In this document: positions 46,901-61,383 of the stretch, one piece after another
Layout: every line of letters starts with the position of its first letter
How positions within the stretch are numbered: the first letter of the stretch is position 1
NCBI GenBank assembly: GCA_030549335.1
Contig: CM060183.1
Location: 27,540,552 to 27,604,551, forward strand
Reading direction: 5' to 3'
DNA: 64,000 nt
Origin: Pontederia crassipes
Lineage: Eukaryota; Streptophyta; Magnoliopsida; Commelinales; Pontederiaceae
Notes under the pieces: model-generated
Told to the model about the DNA's origin: nothing
What the model saw: the letters and a program-made list of their open reading frames with translations, nothing else
Database searches by the model: none
Translations under genes and position numbers: made by a program

Positions 46901-49192
46901 TGCTTAGATTAGATCTCTAATAAAGCGAAAATAAGATATTAGTGGTAATGGCAACTAATTAGCTTAGGAGTAATCACAATACGAGTTATTTGAACGAATT
47001 CAACATTTTCAGGGTTAAGAAATCATAACCTTTTTTCATGGATAAAATGGAAATGTTTTGAAACAAAAAAAATTATGTATGAACAATATTTGACACATGT
47101 TTTAGTTTAACTTAATCTCCAAACACTGAATAGCAGACTTTTTGGTTTATCTTAAAATTTTAACCCTAAAAGAAGTTAATTCCTTAAATCTAATTATATG
47201 CTCCTAATATATGAATTTATCATAGCGTCCCTTAAATTATATCATAATTTGCACTTTAATTCGCCCGTCATATTCTATTAATTTTTTCGTAATTTTTAAT
47301 TTTATTTATTTGTTAAATAACCAAATTATCCTTCACGAAGAAAAGGCCATTTATTTTAAATTATAAGAGGACAATTTAATTATTTAATAAATAAAAAATA
47401 AAAAATGATGAAAAAATTAATAAATATAATTAATGAATTAAAATGAAAATAGTGACATAATTTAGAAGATATGAGTTCATATATTATGGATAGCTTCACC
47501 CAGCGTTTAAAAAAATTGACAAGTAAAAACGTCTATAATCCATTTGAGGATTTGGTGAGTTCAAATAATAACAGTCACAGCCTCGTACCAGTGTTTTGAG
47601 ATGCTCAATGAACTAAATTACCCCTAATCAATGGCGTCAGATGTAGCCACTGACACGAGAAAATTTATTTTAAGAAATATCCTAAAGATTTTTTCATTAT
47701 TAATTACTATGATCGAATTATTATTTATAATAGACATCAACACTTTATTATCTAGTATTAATTTAACAGTTTATAGTTTCTTGGGTTTAAAATTATACCC
47801 TTATTTTAATATTTTATTGTTCTTCTAAAATAGAAACAAAAAAATATATGGAATGTATAAAATAATTACAATGGTCTTTAAGTATTTTGCATTAATTTTT
47901 ATTGACTTAAATCATTCAGCGGCTACAAATTTAGTAGTTAGTCGTCAAACAGCTAACTGTTAAAATTTAATCGCCTGTTGTCATTCATTACTATATGCCA
48001 AAAGGAATCTAAATTCTTTAAAACAAAAAAAAAGTCATTCAGAGTACCAAAAAAAGAAATTGATAATGCACTTTCATGTTTAGTAGTTATTTGTATTTCT
48101 CTTATAAAAGTAACTAGTTTTTTTATAACTGTGAAATATTCAATTTTACTTTGTATTTCAGCTATATTCTTTGGTTGCTGACATAAAAACATAGATTATA
48201 TAAAGATGGTTTTTGTTTATATATTTAACCATTTTACTTTGCCGAAACAATGTATTAAATCCATGAATTATGTACACACATATATATATATGAATATAGA
48301 GCATCATCGAAATTAAAATTATGAATATTTATAGCAAATAAATATGTGCTTTTTTACTGATGATGGGGCGATTATTATTTTTAAGAAAAAAACAATTTAT
48401 GTAACCTTATTTTGCATTTTGGGATGACTTTCAGTTTTTAATTATGTTTTTTTTGGTCAAAATGTCTGATGATTGGGGGCTGAGCTCCAATGAACGGTTC
48501 CCAAGAGGTGTTTTTTTTTTTTGGTTTCTTCTTGTGCTTTGGGGCAGACCGACGCAGGAAAATGGGGTGCTATTAATTAAATTAATATTTATCGGACTTT
48601 GCATCTGCAAACGTATATTAAAGTGAGGTTGTCGGGAGATTGTGTTCTTAGTGCTGAATGCTAATAATTTTAAGTTCGATTTTTTATATTATTATTTTGA
48701 TCAGATGAATACATATTTATCATTTTCTTAATTTTTGAATTAATCAGCTGAACATGAAATTCATGATTAAAATATTATTTGGTTGTTAATCTGAATTATG
48801 CACTTTGTTTTAATCTGCTCGTTTTATTCGTGGTTAGTGGTTATGTTATGGTAGTTGAGTCACCCGGCCGTACTGAGGGCATGGAGGCGTGTTTAAGTTG
48901 CCACTATTCGCCTTTATTAATTATCCACGTCAGATTATTTTTATCTTTTAAATATTATTTTACGATTCTTGAGTCAGCTTAGAAAGATTAGAAGTCGTGT
49001 TAAAACCATTTAGGAAATAATAATCACTCTTTCTTTCGGACCTCTAAAGTAAATTTCATATAATGAGTAAAATTTAAAGTATACGAAATAAATATTAAAT
49101 CAGACAACACCTTCTCTTCGAGGAGCAGACCTACATATAGGGTGAGGGGGGCGAACCCATATATAAGATGAGGGGTCCTGGCTCCCCTCAAA

Positions 49193-49273
<81 letters not shown>

Positions 49274-52200
49274 TTATGATAAAAAGTTATTTTTGACCCT
49301 CCTCAAATCTATTTTGTATGCTATTTTGGCACTTGGTCTAATGGTAGCTAAGCCCGCCCCAGCTCTCTCCTCTCTCCCTCTCGTTTGAGATTGACAGCAG
49401 ATCCATCTCTTGGGTCTGGCGTTCGTTGAGAACTGCTTGTCCTCAACCGGCGTTCGCAGTTGACCGGTGAATCGAATGAATGACACGTCGGCAACTGCGA
49501 AAAGGAGGACGCCCGCCTCCCTTTTTCGCAATCGCAACTACATTAAGTGAAGAAGAAAATGACAATTTTGTTAGAATTTGTTCTAGTTTTTTAGATTATT
49601 TTTTTATTACGATTTATGATGATTTGTTCTAGTTCACCAGCGAAACTCACGATTAACATTTTTTCCTTTGTTGTGTCGGTGAGGGCGAAAAAAGGGGACA
49701 TTGCCCCCCTGCGAGGTCATGAAGAGGGGTCAATGCCTCCCTTTTCTCTATGCATGTCGACGAGTGCGAAAAGGGGCGCCAACGAGTGCGAAGCGGGGCT
49801 TGTACTAGAGCTCCGTAGTCGCACATCAAGTGCATAGCATCGCCACTCTTAGATGTAGATCATTGCCACTGCTCTCAGATGCATATCATCGTGATCATTG
49901 CTGCTCTCATCGTGCAGTGAATCATCCGATTTTTCGTGAACCGCTCTCATCTTGCACTGAACCGTCATTATCTTGCTCGAATTGGTGCGCCTCAATCTCA
50001 TCCGTCCATCTCAGATCGGATGGCTCTAAAGATGTGAGTAAGGGTGCTACCAGTGTGGTAGCACCCATATATTCCTTTATATAAAATATTTATAAACAAA
50101 AAAATTATCGGGTCCTTGCATTTTTTTCATTGAGTGGAGTCATAATTCGAGCGAATTTATTTTAATTTATCGAAAAAATTAAAACCTCGTCGAACTCTTA
50201 ATTTTGATTTATTTTCTCCTATTAAATTTTACAAATATGATAGATCTTTTAGAGTTTTTCCCACCCTCTTTTTTTTCTCTGGTTGTGAAAATTTAAAACC
50301 ACCTTCCTCGCCCGAAAAATAATTATAAAGACAGATTTTCGGATATTCAATCAGAATTTTAGTATTTAGGGTTACTAATATTTAAATAATTCAAAATTTT
50401 AAAAAGAGCACAATACTATTTGTTTATTAAATTAATTATTTCACAAATCGAAGCTGGGCTACTAATTTGATGTCTCTTTTTATCGATTCAACAAATTAGA
50501 ATTACTGGTTGAGTCACAATTATTCTTTTGCATATATTCCTTTCCAACATTAATCATTGCGTTTAAAATCCAATTATTCAAGACGTAGTTGTGTTTACTG
50601 ACATTTTCTTTATTTTGGATTGGAGCTGGAGGTGAAAGGGGAGGAAGATATCTATTGATCTGTTTTTTTTATATGGATACGAAATTTCATCAAGACAAGG
50701 AAAAAAAATTAGCATTCATTCTCATCCTAACTAACTAGAGAGGAGAAATAACTCAACTCACCATTGTAATATCTGATTTTATTATTATATATAATATTTT
50801 TATTGTCGAAATTCAGTTAACGATTAATTTGATGTCGGAGCGTGTGCGATATGAATAAATCCTAATCAATATTGTGATTTTGCTCTATTATCCAATTGTG
50901 TGATTTTGTATCATATTATGGAAAGAAAGTAAAATTTGTCATCAAATAAGGTACCAGAGAATATTAAATAAAAAAGTGTATTATAGTTTAAAATAAGAAA
51001 AAGTAAATTAAATAATCCTCATATCCTTGTCTTCTATCTACATATGTTATTTCTTTAATAAAAAAACAAAGAAAATGGCTATGATATTAAAATTACTTTT
51101 ATTAAAATTAAATTTGATTGATATAACTGATTAGCAATACTGTTTCAAAATGGACGATGGTTAATAGTCCCAAGTTTAATTCTTTAAGAATAAGACATTT
51201 TTAAACGAGAACAAATTGTTTATTATTTGATGTCAAGTATAATTTTGCTTAGCTTATTAGCATCTTCGAATCTTAATTGGAAGATGAATAAATTAGTGGA
51301 ATGACTATAATTAAAGAAATAATATCAAACACTTATATGCCTCGAAATTATGAAAAATAGCTCAAGGCCTCAACCATCTAATGTTATTCTTCGGGGCAAA
51401 ACTTCATTTTTTATGGTGGTATTAAATTAGATGGGATCCTAAATTTAAAAAAAAAAACTTAAATCGTTCTTGGAACATCTTTGGATGCTTTAATATATTA
51501 TTATTAAGTTATAGGTGATACATACACTCTTAAAAATAGAAATTGTTAAAAAAAAACATAATCTTTAGTATTGTTGGGCTTAGTAGTAGATCAAAGAAAT
51601 TGTTAAATAAAATAAAATATGTTGACAAGTCAGTAATATCAAAGATCCTCTTTTAAAATATTTTTAGTTTTTATATTATTTTATTATATTTAAACAATAA
51701 AATAGAGGGTGATTCATGAAAGGATATTTTAATCTTTTCATAAAATTTTAAAAAATATAATAGTTAACAAAAGAAAAAGACGAAAGAACTAACGCGAAAA
51801 CTATAGTGAAATTTCGGAATGATTTAGAGTTAAACGTAGAAAATCGTTATAATTCAGAGAATATTTAAGAAAATAATTTTAAATTTAACAAATAAGTGAA
51901 ATTTAATTTAATCATTTAGCATATTATAAATTTATGACCTAACTTATTTATTATATATTTTTTTATATATTTAACTTATTTAAATATTGACCTAGCTTGC
52001 TTTGGGTCATGTCCACCCACCCCCTAGTTGAAATGAGTTCCATAATTGCAAGAAGGGTGGAGACAAAGCTAGTGGTGGCCATGACCTCGTGGGATACCGC
52101 ACCATGGGCGGTGGAGTCGTCGCTACTCGGTACATTATTGTTGGATAATTTTAAAAATGTAATAACTATCTAAGTCCAAATTTACTTTCTGATTACTTAA

Positions 52201-53630
52201 ATTTAAATATTATGGCTATAAAAAATATGGTGGTAATGATAGATTCTTTAACTCATTAAGAAATTTGAGATTTCAAATTTTTTAAAAAATATATGTCCAT
52301 CTATTTTCTATAATTATCTTTTCGTGTATTAATTCGATTTCCTCAATGTTATTATGCCCTTACAGAAGAGAGAGAGAGAGAGAAAAAAAAAGATTGAATT
52401 GAGATGGAAACAATCTCATCGAGAGAAATGACCTGCCGCTCTCGAGGTTATAAAAAGATAACTCGTCGACCTATAAAATTTATTTGATTGATGATGTCGC
52501 CCTATTTGGTTTTGTGCATATAAGTATAGAAAGATTATTTTCATTTATCTCACATAAAAAAAGGTTAAGGTAAAATGGATATAGCAGCATTATCAAACCG
52601 GCAGACGTGGAATCGATGTCCGAAGATCAAAATGATTGTCACTCAAAATTCAAATAATCAGTTGACCCGATTTTATCCGGTCGAATATTATCAAAATTTG
52701 ATCGGAGTCAATGGATTATTTGAATTTTGAGTTGACAAGGGATCGGATCGATCAATTTGACGAATGTAAATGACACGTCCAAATTTAGATATTTTTTCTA
52801 AAAAAATATTAAAACTTCTTAACTTTGAATTCTCAATTCCTCATTTTTATCGTATTATTAGCATTTTAATAATGACAAGCATAAATTATTATTATCTTCT
52901 TTCCAAATATCACAAAAATTAAGATATTATAATAGATACAATTAAAATCAACGATAATAAAAAATATATTATTTATATTGTTAATCATTGGAAATAAAAT
53001 GTAATACATCTGTGAATTAAAAATTTTAGTAAAATATGAAAACTTATCTTGTATTTTTTATAAAATTATATTTGATTTAGTTCATTGTTCATTTGAAAAT
53101 TTTAATCTTATTACTAGTGATTAAAAAAATTATTATGCATTAACTTATAATTATTATCTATACTAATTTTATACTTATATTTTATAATTATTTGATCCGA
53201 CCATCCGAATCTAATTAGTTCGATCGATCAGCTTTGACCCCTCGATTATATCCCAAACCGTCCATTACATCATTGGGATATAGTAGTTAGGTAAGTGATG
53301 ACAACTTTTTACATTTTTATGATTAAAAGGAAAAATAAACTTTGTAATATAATAAAACCAACGTTCAATTCACTCTCTACCGCTACCATCTTTCTCTCTC
53401 CTCTTTGCAAATTTAAAGAAAAAAAAAGTCCCCTTACTTTATCAGCCTTTTTTTGTCCTCACTCAACATTTTGACATGCATCGTTCATGACAGCTCGGGC
53501 ACAAAGTTTTGTTGTGCTCCGGCACATGAGAATCTTGGAAGAAGATGATAGTGACACGTTTAGATAAACAGAGAAATGTGATGAAAAAAATGCCTTCCTT
53601 CTGCCTAACATCGAATTTTGGGTCTTAATC

Positions 53631-53692
<62 letters not shown>

Positions 53693-53868
53693 CCCTTCCG
53701 TTCAATTAAAAAAACCTTGTTTAACTATAATGGGATTACTCTTTTTTTAAGACAAAACATAATAATAATATAGTGATAACATAATAGAGCACATCTAGCA
53801 TTGAAGTGATAGAACTAAACATGTCTATATGTTAAATATAATGGTGAATTCTACTTTAATATAAATTT
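46901..53868. other. Long intergenic region, no supported gene
   Basis: About 7 kb without a recognisable gene. (ATT)n spans about 49190-49273 and (TAA)n about 53630-53690. A GC-richer block at 49310-50080 includes CATTGCCCCCCTGCGA at 49699-49714, an exact 16-bp match to 4539-4554 in the Pack-MULE interior, and several TCTCATCGTG/CATCGTGATC-like words. Its open frames are short and lack domains. The rest (50100-53600) is AT-rich with many T and A runs and no ends that I could define. Confidence 0.55.
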
Positions 53869-53873
53869 ATTAT

Positions 53874-54350
53874 TGAAAAGAAATTTCGGGAACAGGAAGA
53901 GAAAATCGTAGAGAGATTGCAGAAAAATAAAGGAGGCACAGGAATTATTCAGGTTCACCTTTAAGATTAGAGCTACGTCCTGCAAAGAGGTTCCACTATA
54001 TCGTTTAGGTTTACAGCCGCCACACAGATTACATCTGAAAATAAGTTATAAATAAACATCTCCTAAACGGGTTCAAAACTCGAACAAAACAGAGAAAAAA
54101 TTTAATCCGAACCACACAGGTCAACTAAACAAAAGCCCAAAACCCGTCTAAATTTCGGGGACGCTGCCCCCTAACCCCCGCCTGCTCACCGGTGAACGGG
54201 ACCGCTGTCGGGGGCGGTGCCCCCGAACCCCCCTTTTATTCGTACGCCAGCAGTACAGACAATTGAGTAATACTCAGATTCCCTTAAAGCTCACGTAGGC
54301 GAATTCGGTGTGAGAAACAAGGGGCCATGAAGTATTCATCAACTCCAATA
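53874..54350 (-). repeat. 3' LTR of the copia element
   Basis: 477 bp, same length as the partner at 58447-58923 but with scattered substitutions. On the - strand it starts TATTGGAGTTG directly after the purine tract and ends TTTTCA next to the ATTAT duplication. Confidence 0.88.
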
Positions 54351-57300
54351 TTCTTCCACTTGATGAATACTTCACACCAATGAGAGCCTTGTCAATAATA
54401 TTATTCTTCAATCCTCCATCAGTAGAGCACCACTCAAACTTTGCACTTATAACAGTTTTAGTCAGAAAAATAGAACTATTCTCTATTGTATCAACATTTT
54501 CAAGCTGAACCTTTTTCTTTTCCACCTTTTCTCGGATGAAATGAAATTGGATGTCAATATGCTTTGTGCGTGAGTGAAATGCATGATTCTTAACTAACTG
54601 AATAGCACCTTGATTATCACATCTCACTTCAATGGCACATTACTTAAATCCGAGCTCCAAACACAATCGTCGTAGCCATATGGCCTCTTTTGCAGCATGA
54701 GTAAGAGTCGTATATTCAGCTTCTATAAAAGAAAGTGCTACCACGCTTTGTCTCTTGCTCATACAACTTAGTGCAACTCCAAATAATGTAAAAACATATC
54801 CGTTAGTGGATCGTCTACTATTAATGTCTCCACCCCAATCAGCATATACATGTCCTACAAGCTTCTTTCCTTTCTCTGTACCTTCAAAGCACAATGAAAA
54901 ATCTGAAGTTCCACAAAGGTACCTGAAAACTCTCTTGATAGCATTTCAGTGTTCCCTGCCTAGGTTAGACATATACCGACTTAAGACTCTCACTGTTTGG
55001 ACTATATCTGGACGCGTGCACATCGTGACATACATCAAGCTGCCCACTGCACTTGTATATGGCACACGGTCCATCTCTTCGACTTCTTCATCCGTCTTTG
55101 GGCATTGCTCTGCATAAAGTTTGGTTCCTAGAGACATAGGAGTACCCACTGCCTTGCAGTCCGACATGTTAAATTTCTCCAACACTTCTTTTATGTACTT
55201 CTCTTGTCCTAGCCACAACTTTCGCTTCTGACGATCCCTTCTAATCTGCATACCCAAAATAAAATTCGCCCATCCCAAGTCTTTCATCTCAAACTTCTTG
55301 GCCAACAAACCCTTCATTGAATTCATTATTTTCATACTATTTTCAATCAGTAACATGTCATCCACATACAATGTAAGAATGACAAAATGATCGCTAACTT
55401 TCTTCACGTAAACACAGTGATTTGAATCTGAACGTACAAACTTAAGTTCGAGCATATACATATCAAACTTTTAGTACCACATCCTTGACGACTGCTTCAA
55501 TCCATACAAAGACTTCTTCAATTTGCACACCAAATTCTCTTTACCTTGAACTTCAAAGCCTTCTGGTTGCCTATATATATCTCTTCCTCCAAGTCCCCAT
55601 GAAGGAATGCCGTCTTTACATCCATCTGCTCTACCTCAAGATTATATGCTGCTGTCAGAGATAAAACAAATCTGATTGAAGACATTTTCGTCACGGGAGA
55701 AAAGATCTCATCATAGTCGACTCCCTCAATCTGAGAGTACCCTTTTGCTATCAGTCTCGTCTTGTACTTTTCTACAGAACCATCCGGTTTCAGCTTTCGC
55801 TTGAACACCCATTTGCAACCAATTGCCTTTCTATCCTTAAACAATTTACACAAACTCCATGTTTCATTCTTATCCAGTGACTGCATCTTATTTACCATAG
55901 CGAACTCCCACTGATTTGCATCATTCATAGACCTTGCATCTTTTATAGTACTAGATTCTTCTCCGATGACGCTCAAAGTATAAAACGAACTCAGAGCACT
56001 AAGAGAGTATCTAAGAGGTGCTCTTCTTTCCCGTGTCGATCTCCTGAGAACTGGTATGGTACCAACATCTGAGTCTTCATCTGAATCTACATCTTCAACT
56101 TCATTAACCGAGTCCTCTTGATCAGATTCTGGAACAAACTCAACTGAAGTATCTTGTGCAACCACTTATGTAGCTTCAGAATCAGAATCTTGTTCAAACA
56201 CTACAGCTTTCTTGGGTTCATCATTTTCCTGAGCCTCAACTTGGGATCGTGTTTCATGGAAAACAACATTCCTGCTATATACAATAATCCTTGTCCTTGG
56301 ATTCCACATTTTATAGCCCTTGATCCCTTCCTTGTATCCGACAAATATGTTCTTCTCGGACTTACTGTCAAGCTTACCCCGCTTTTTCTTAGGTATATGA
56401 ACATATGCGTCACATCCGAACACTCGAACATGAAACAAATTTGGCTTCTTCCCAAACATTGCCTCACAAGGCGTCTGATCCTTCACTGATGAGGTCGGTG
56501 AGCGGTTCTTCAGGTAGTTTGCTTTGGCTACAGCTTCTACTCAGAATTCTTGCCCCATTTCAGCCCAACTTAGCATACATCTGATTTTCTCTATGAGTGA
56601 CCGATTTAACCTTTCGGCTACTCCATTCTGCTCAGGTGTATATGAAGTTGTCTTCTGCCTTGCAATATCATTGTCCACGCAGAATTGCTCAAACTTCTTT
56701 GAATAAAATTCACCTCCGTTATCTGTACGAAGGACCTTGATCTTGCTGCTCAATTGGTTGTTCACCAAAACTTTAAATTCTCGAAACTTATCGAATACAT
56801 CTGATTTATTTTTGATAAAATAAATCCAATTGTATCTCGAAAAATTATCTATGAAAGAGACATAGTACCTGGACCCTCTAATAGATGGAGTCAGAGTTAG
56901 TCCAAAGACATCACTATGGATCAATTCGAGAATCTTCGTTGCTCTTATACCTGTGTGTTGAAAACTGACTCGGTTCTATTTTCCATGGAGGCAATGTACA
57001 CAGAACCCGAAGCCCACAGAACAATCTGGAACTCCTTCTACCATATGACTTGATGCTATGATAAAAAGTCCTTTCTCATTGATATAGCCTAATCTTTGAT
57101 GCCACAGCATAAATGTATTATCTTCATCTTCTTTAGCCTCTTTAAAAATAAATTCGCAGCCCATAGATATTGTCTCTCCGAGTAACTTATATAATGTGCC
57201 ATAGCGAACCCCTCGTGCAATCACAATCGACCCTTTGATCATCATGCACGAATCCTTGTCGCAACTGAATATAACACCCGAATCAGCCATTGTACTAACA

Positions 57301-58399
57301 GATAACATACTCCTGCTCATAAGTGGTATATGTATCACATCTGAAAGAGTCTTCACCGTGCCATCATTCATCCTCACATTCACCTTGCCACGCCCAACAA
57401 TCTGAACTACAGTATCATCTCGAGCATGACATCCCCACCATTATACTCCTCATATTCACAAAATCAATGTCTATGAGGTGTCATGTGGTACGAAGCACCA
57501 GTATCGATGAGCCAGACATTCTTATCTGATTGTTCCATACATGCAGAAGTCAAATACATATCTTCTGCTTCAGCCTCCTTTTTATCCGATGATGACTTAG
57601 CTTCTTTCTTGTGAATCACCTTGTTTTTGCAATCTCGCTTCAGATGACTCCACTCTTGACATCTCCATCATTGCACCTTCTTATCTTTACTCTTCGAACG
57701 CCCACGAGATTTGGATCTGGACCCTCTCTGATCTTGAGTCTTTTCTGATTGTCTTCCTCTAGCCACCAGCGCCTTTTTACCAGAACTTGCCGATCCTTTT
57801 CTTCATGTTTCCTCTGATAACAAGGCAGCACATACACTTTTATACGAAAGTTCTTTATCCCCACCACCAATCATGACAATCAGATTGTCCCATGAATCCG
57901 ACAGCGAACAGAGCAATGTTATTGCCTTATCATCATCTTAAAACTTAACATCGATTGATACAAGTTGACTGATCACCGTGTTAAAATTATAAAAATGTGT
58001 AGAGAACGAGTCACCCTCATGCATCCGAAGATTGTACAATTTTTTCCTCAGAAATAACTTGTTAACCAGTGACTTACTTTGATATAAGAATTCCAACTCC
58101 CTTCACAGATCTCTGATTGTAGGTTCGCTCATCACATTCGTAAGAATTGAATCTGCGAGATAAAGCCGAATCAAACCCTTCGCCTTTCTATCAATCCGAT
58201 CTCACTCTTCAATCGTCTTTGGATCTGACTGGCCGGAAGAAGCCCCATCTGTGATCTTCGCCGCTTCCATGCCTGGCCTCTCCTTCTCGATTGCCGTTCA
58301 AAGATCTCGATCACAGAGGAGATCCTCCATCTTCATCTTCCAGATATCAAATCGTGTTCCATCAAATTTTTTTATCTCAATCCGCGATCCTCTTGACAT
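54351..58399 (-). pseudogene. Broken copia gag-pol reading frame
   Basis: On the - strand gag begins at 58399 (MSRGSRIEIKKFDGTRFDIW). A protease-like segment follows near 57480-57520 (WLIDTGASYHMT). The GAG-pre-integrase region is at 57383-56976 and the integrase core at 56924-56541 (DNGGEFYSKKFEQFC; EQNGVAERLNRS). Reverse transcriptase lies at 56165-54946, with AFLHGDLEEEIY and the catalytic YVDDMLL. The RNase H region is at 54894-54351, with the DNQGAI and RTKHIDI words. The frame is interrupted several times: stops near 57655, 56541, 56166, 54946 and 54640, and a frame break near 55520-55460. It therefore cannot make a full polyprotein. Confidence 0.88.
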
Positions 58400-58430
58400 C
58401 TCGAATAAACCATAATTCCTCGAACAACCT

Positions 58431-58444
58431 GAGCTCTGATACCA
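58431..58444 (-). promoter_or_regulatory. Primer binding site of the copia element
   Basis: TGGTATCAGAGCTC on the - strand, two bases inside the 5' LTR. The first 12 bases are the standard complement of the plant initiator-methionine tRNA 3' end. Confidence 0.85.
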
Positions 58445-58446
58445 AT

Positions 58447-58923
58447 TGAAGCAAAAATTCGAGAACAGGAAGAGAAAATCGCAGAGAGATTGTAGAAAAA
58501 TAAAAGAGACACATGAATTACGCAGGTTCACCATTGAGATTAGGGCTGCGTCCTGCAAAGAGGTTCCACTATATCATTTAGGTTTACAGCCGCCACACAG
58601 ATTACATCTGAAAATAAACTATAAATAAGCATTTCCTAAACAGGTTCAAAATCCGAACAAAATAGAGAAAAAACTTAATCCGAACCACGCGGGTGACTAA
58701 ACAAAAATCCAAACCCGTCTAGATTTCGGGGACACCGCCCCCGAACCCCCGCTCGCTCACCGGCGAGCGGAACCGCTGTCGAGGGGCGGTGCCCCCCGAA
58801 CTCTCTCTTTTGTTCGCATGTCAGCAGCACATGCAATTGGGTAATACTCAGATTCCCCTAAGCTCACGTGAGTGAACCTGGTGTGAGAAACAAGGGGCTC
58901 TGAAATATTCACCAACTCCAATA
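58447..58923 (-). repeat. 5' LTR of the copia element
   Basis: 477 bp, adjacent to the primer binding site at 58431-58444. On the - strand it starts TATTGGAGTTG and ends TTCA. It shares a GC-rich hairpin-forming block (about 58735-58800 with GGGGACACCGCCCC / GGGGCGGTGCCCC) with the other LTR. Confidence 0.88.
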
Positions 58924-58928
58924 ATTAT

Positions 58929-60409
58929 CACAATACTTTTATAAACAAAATCTGATTAGACTTTGCAACTGGATTTACATACACGATTATAAATATCCCA
59001 GGATCGATGAATAATTAAAATAACGAAAGAAAGAGAAGATGAACACATAAATTTAAACCTTTTGATTAATGTGAACAAAAGAGAAATATTCACGAAAAAA
59101 GAGGTCGTCGTAAAAAAAATTATTATAAATAAAAGAAAATACATAATGATAAAACATTAATCTTCATATATAAAGGTTCATTCCGCGGGAGTTTCGTCCT
59201 CCGCATCCCCCACGAGAATCAATAGCGGATTAAGGGTTTGGACCCTTAGCTTCCACCACATATCTTTATTTTTTTCTCATTTTTTTCTTTTATAATTATG
59301 AGTACAAAGTACGACACTTTACTTCAACTTATGGCTTACTCCCATTCCAACGGGCATAAGGATTCTTCTTACTACCCATTTGATTATCAGGTTTTGAACC
59401 TAGATGAATGACTTAGTAATTTTAAGTTTGGAAGACAAAAATAACATTTAAATTATTTATATTTTAAAAAAGTTTTCGCTAATTCAACAATCTTTTTGGA
59501 CTCGCTAATTCAAAATAGTCGATCCTTGTCTTGGGGCCACCGACCTAATTGTTCCATCTCGTCTCATAAGCTTCAACCATCAACATGGGATCCGAGATGA
59601 GGATATCATTTTGGTATTTTATTGAAAAATTTTAAAATAGTCATACTTCCAGAATTTATCATAACATTCCGTTTGACTAAACTAATATAAATAAGAGATT
59701 AATATTTGTGCTACTCTTTTTAAGAGTGTAACATCATTATACGCTTAGTAATCATTATCTAATTCATGATAGATGATGAACTAATCACTTGATAATTTTT
59801 TTATCTATCATTCATCGTGAAACGAACGATAATAAATAAATATATCATGATATTATATCTTTTAAAAAGGTAGCACAAATTTTTTTTAAAATAGTCGAAT
59901 CCATTTAATTCAAAAAATTCGTACCTATTCCGGTCCCGATTTATAATCGGGTCGTTTTTTTTTTAATATTTCAAGACGTCGGGCCAACTTTGGACAACAA
60001 ATCACCCCTAATCAACAGTAATTTATGACTACGTAGGCCGTTTTGATTGTATTGTATTTGTATCGTACATATACGTAGATGGAGAAGTTATTAATGTATA
60101 AATATTTTAATTCGACTTTTCAAACATGAAATATGTATATATATGATAAATAATGCATAATTTCAACGTCTGATATAATATCTTGAGATTATATTTATGA
60201 ATTTATCTCTGTTAATTAATTCATTATCTATAAATAAAGAAAATACTCATTCGGGTTATTCTACAAGTAAACTAATGCAACTAGTAGATTGTTTTTTTCT
60301 CTTTTTTTTCTTCTCTTCAAGTGATTAGCTTGCGAGCCATTGTATAAGTTCCTTTTCTGTGCATGTGATAGTGATTATCTTAAATTAGTGCTAATACGAT
60401 GATTATTAC

Positions 60410-60442
<33 letters not shown>

Positions 60443-60535
60443 TAGTGTCATCGAATTCGTACAATTGGTAATTGAGTCGTAGTTCTATGAACTAGTCGCT
60501 GAAAAAAAAATAAAAATTAATTCATGTTCTGAACC

Positions 60536-60570
<35 letters not shown>

Positions 60571-61374
60571 AGTAATCTCGTATTTTTTTAGAACAACTCG
60601 GGGGCGCACATTATACAAGCATGTGTACTCACTCTCATGTGATATGTTACATGCACATGCATTTTTCTCATGGTCACATTGAACGATACATTGGGAACTT
60701 TTGGACATCATCAAATTGATCAACACATTCGTGAAATTATGATTTGAAAACAATCCAAACAGATGGTCACAAATGAAGGTTTTATTGTCGATCTGGTAAC
60801 ATACTTGCATGGAACCTCTATTACCACACAAAGTGCTGATTAGGTCATAAGAAAAAAAAAACTACATATCTGATGGAAAAAAAAGACATGTAGATCAAGA
60901 GCAATGCTCACATGTTACTCGGTCATTATAAAAAGAAGAAGATGAAATGATGGCAAAATCTACACTATCACAAATGGGAGTCAGAGCCACTACATTTGTC
61001 TCCAACCAAATGCCTGTTGAAGCATTCATGAGAGATGGTATTGCTGGCAAAGGCAGGAGCTGCATGTAATGAAATGATTGACCCCCACAAAGTGGCATCT
61101 TTTATTTGCCATTTGCATGAGACAACATATCTGTGCCCTCAGCATGTGCATCTAATACACTTCCACATGCCTCTACATCTCACCCTTGACCAAAATATAT
61201 GTGTTCTAAGAATCACAGATTTCTCACCTTTTTTTTAATACTTGCATTGCTTTCAGTTAACTAAATTTCTCCCATTTGCCAAAGGAAAAAAGAAATGAAG
61301 AAAAGTATTTTAACTCTTTATGTTAATGTTTGGCTAAAAAAATTATAGAGGTCTTCACAGTTCCTGTCCTCTTG
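58929..61374. other. Intergenic DNA with poly-G tract and ATT repeat
   Basis: No gene is seen in about 2.4 kb. (TTA)n lies at about 60404-60440 and a 29-G tract at 60542-60570. Short frames near 60517-61238 on both strands have no domain. Confidence 0.55.
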
Positions 61375-61383
61375 CTCTAAATT

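Larger units (their letters stand above)
53874..58923 (-). mobile_element. Full-length but degenerate Ty1/copia LTR retrotransposon
   Basis: The element is 5,050 bp on the - strand with two 477-bp LTRs (58447-58923 and 53874-54350) and a perfect 5-bp target duplication, ATTAT, at 53869-53873 and 58924-58928. The primer binding site, TGGTATCAGAGCTC on the - strand (58444-58431), is complementary to initiator-Met tRNA. A purine tract (AAGTGGAAGAA on the - strand, 54361-54351) precedes the 3' LTR. Domain order gag, protease region, integrase, reverse transcriptase, RNase H is copia-type. The two LTRs differ at many positions, so the insertion is not recent. Confidence 0.93.

Noticed and set aside
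49274-50084. Gene in the GC-richer block
   Set aside because: Frames are under 90 codons on both strands, without domains or splice-linked continuation.
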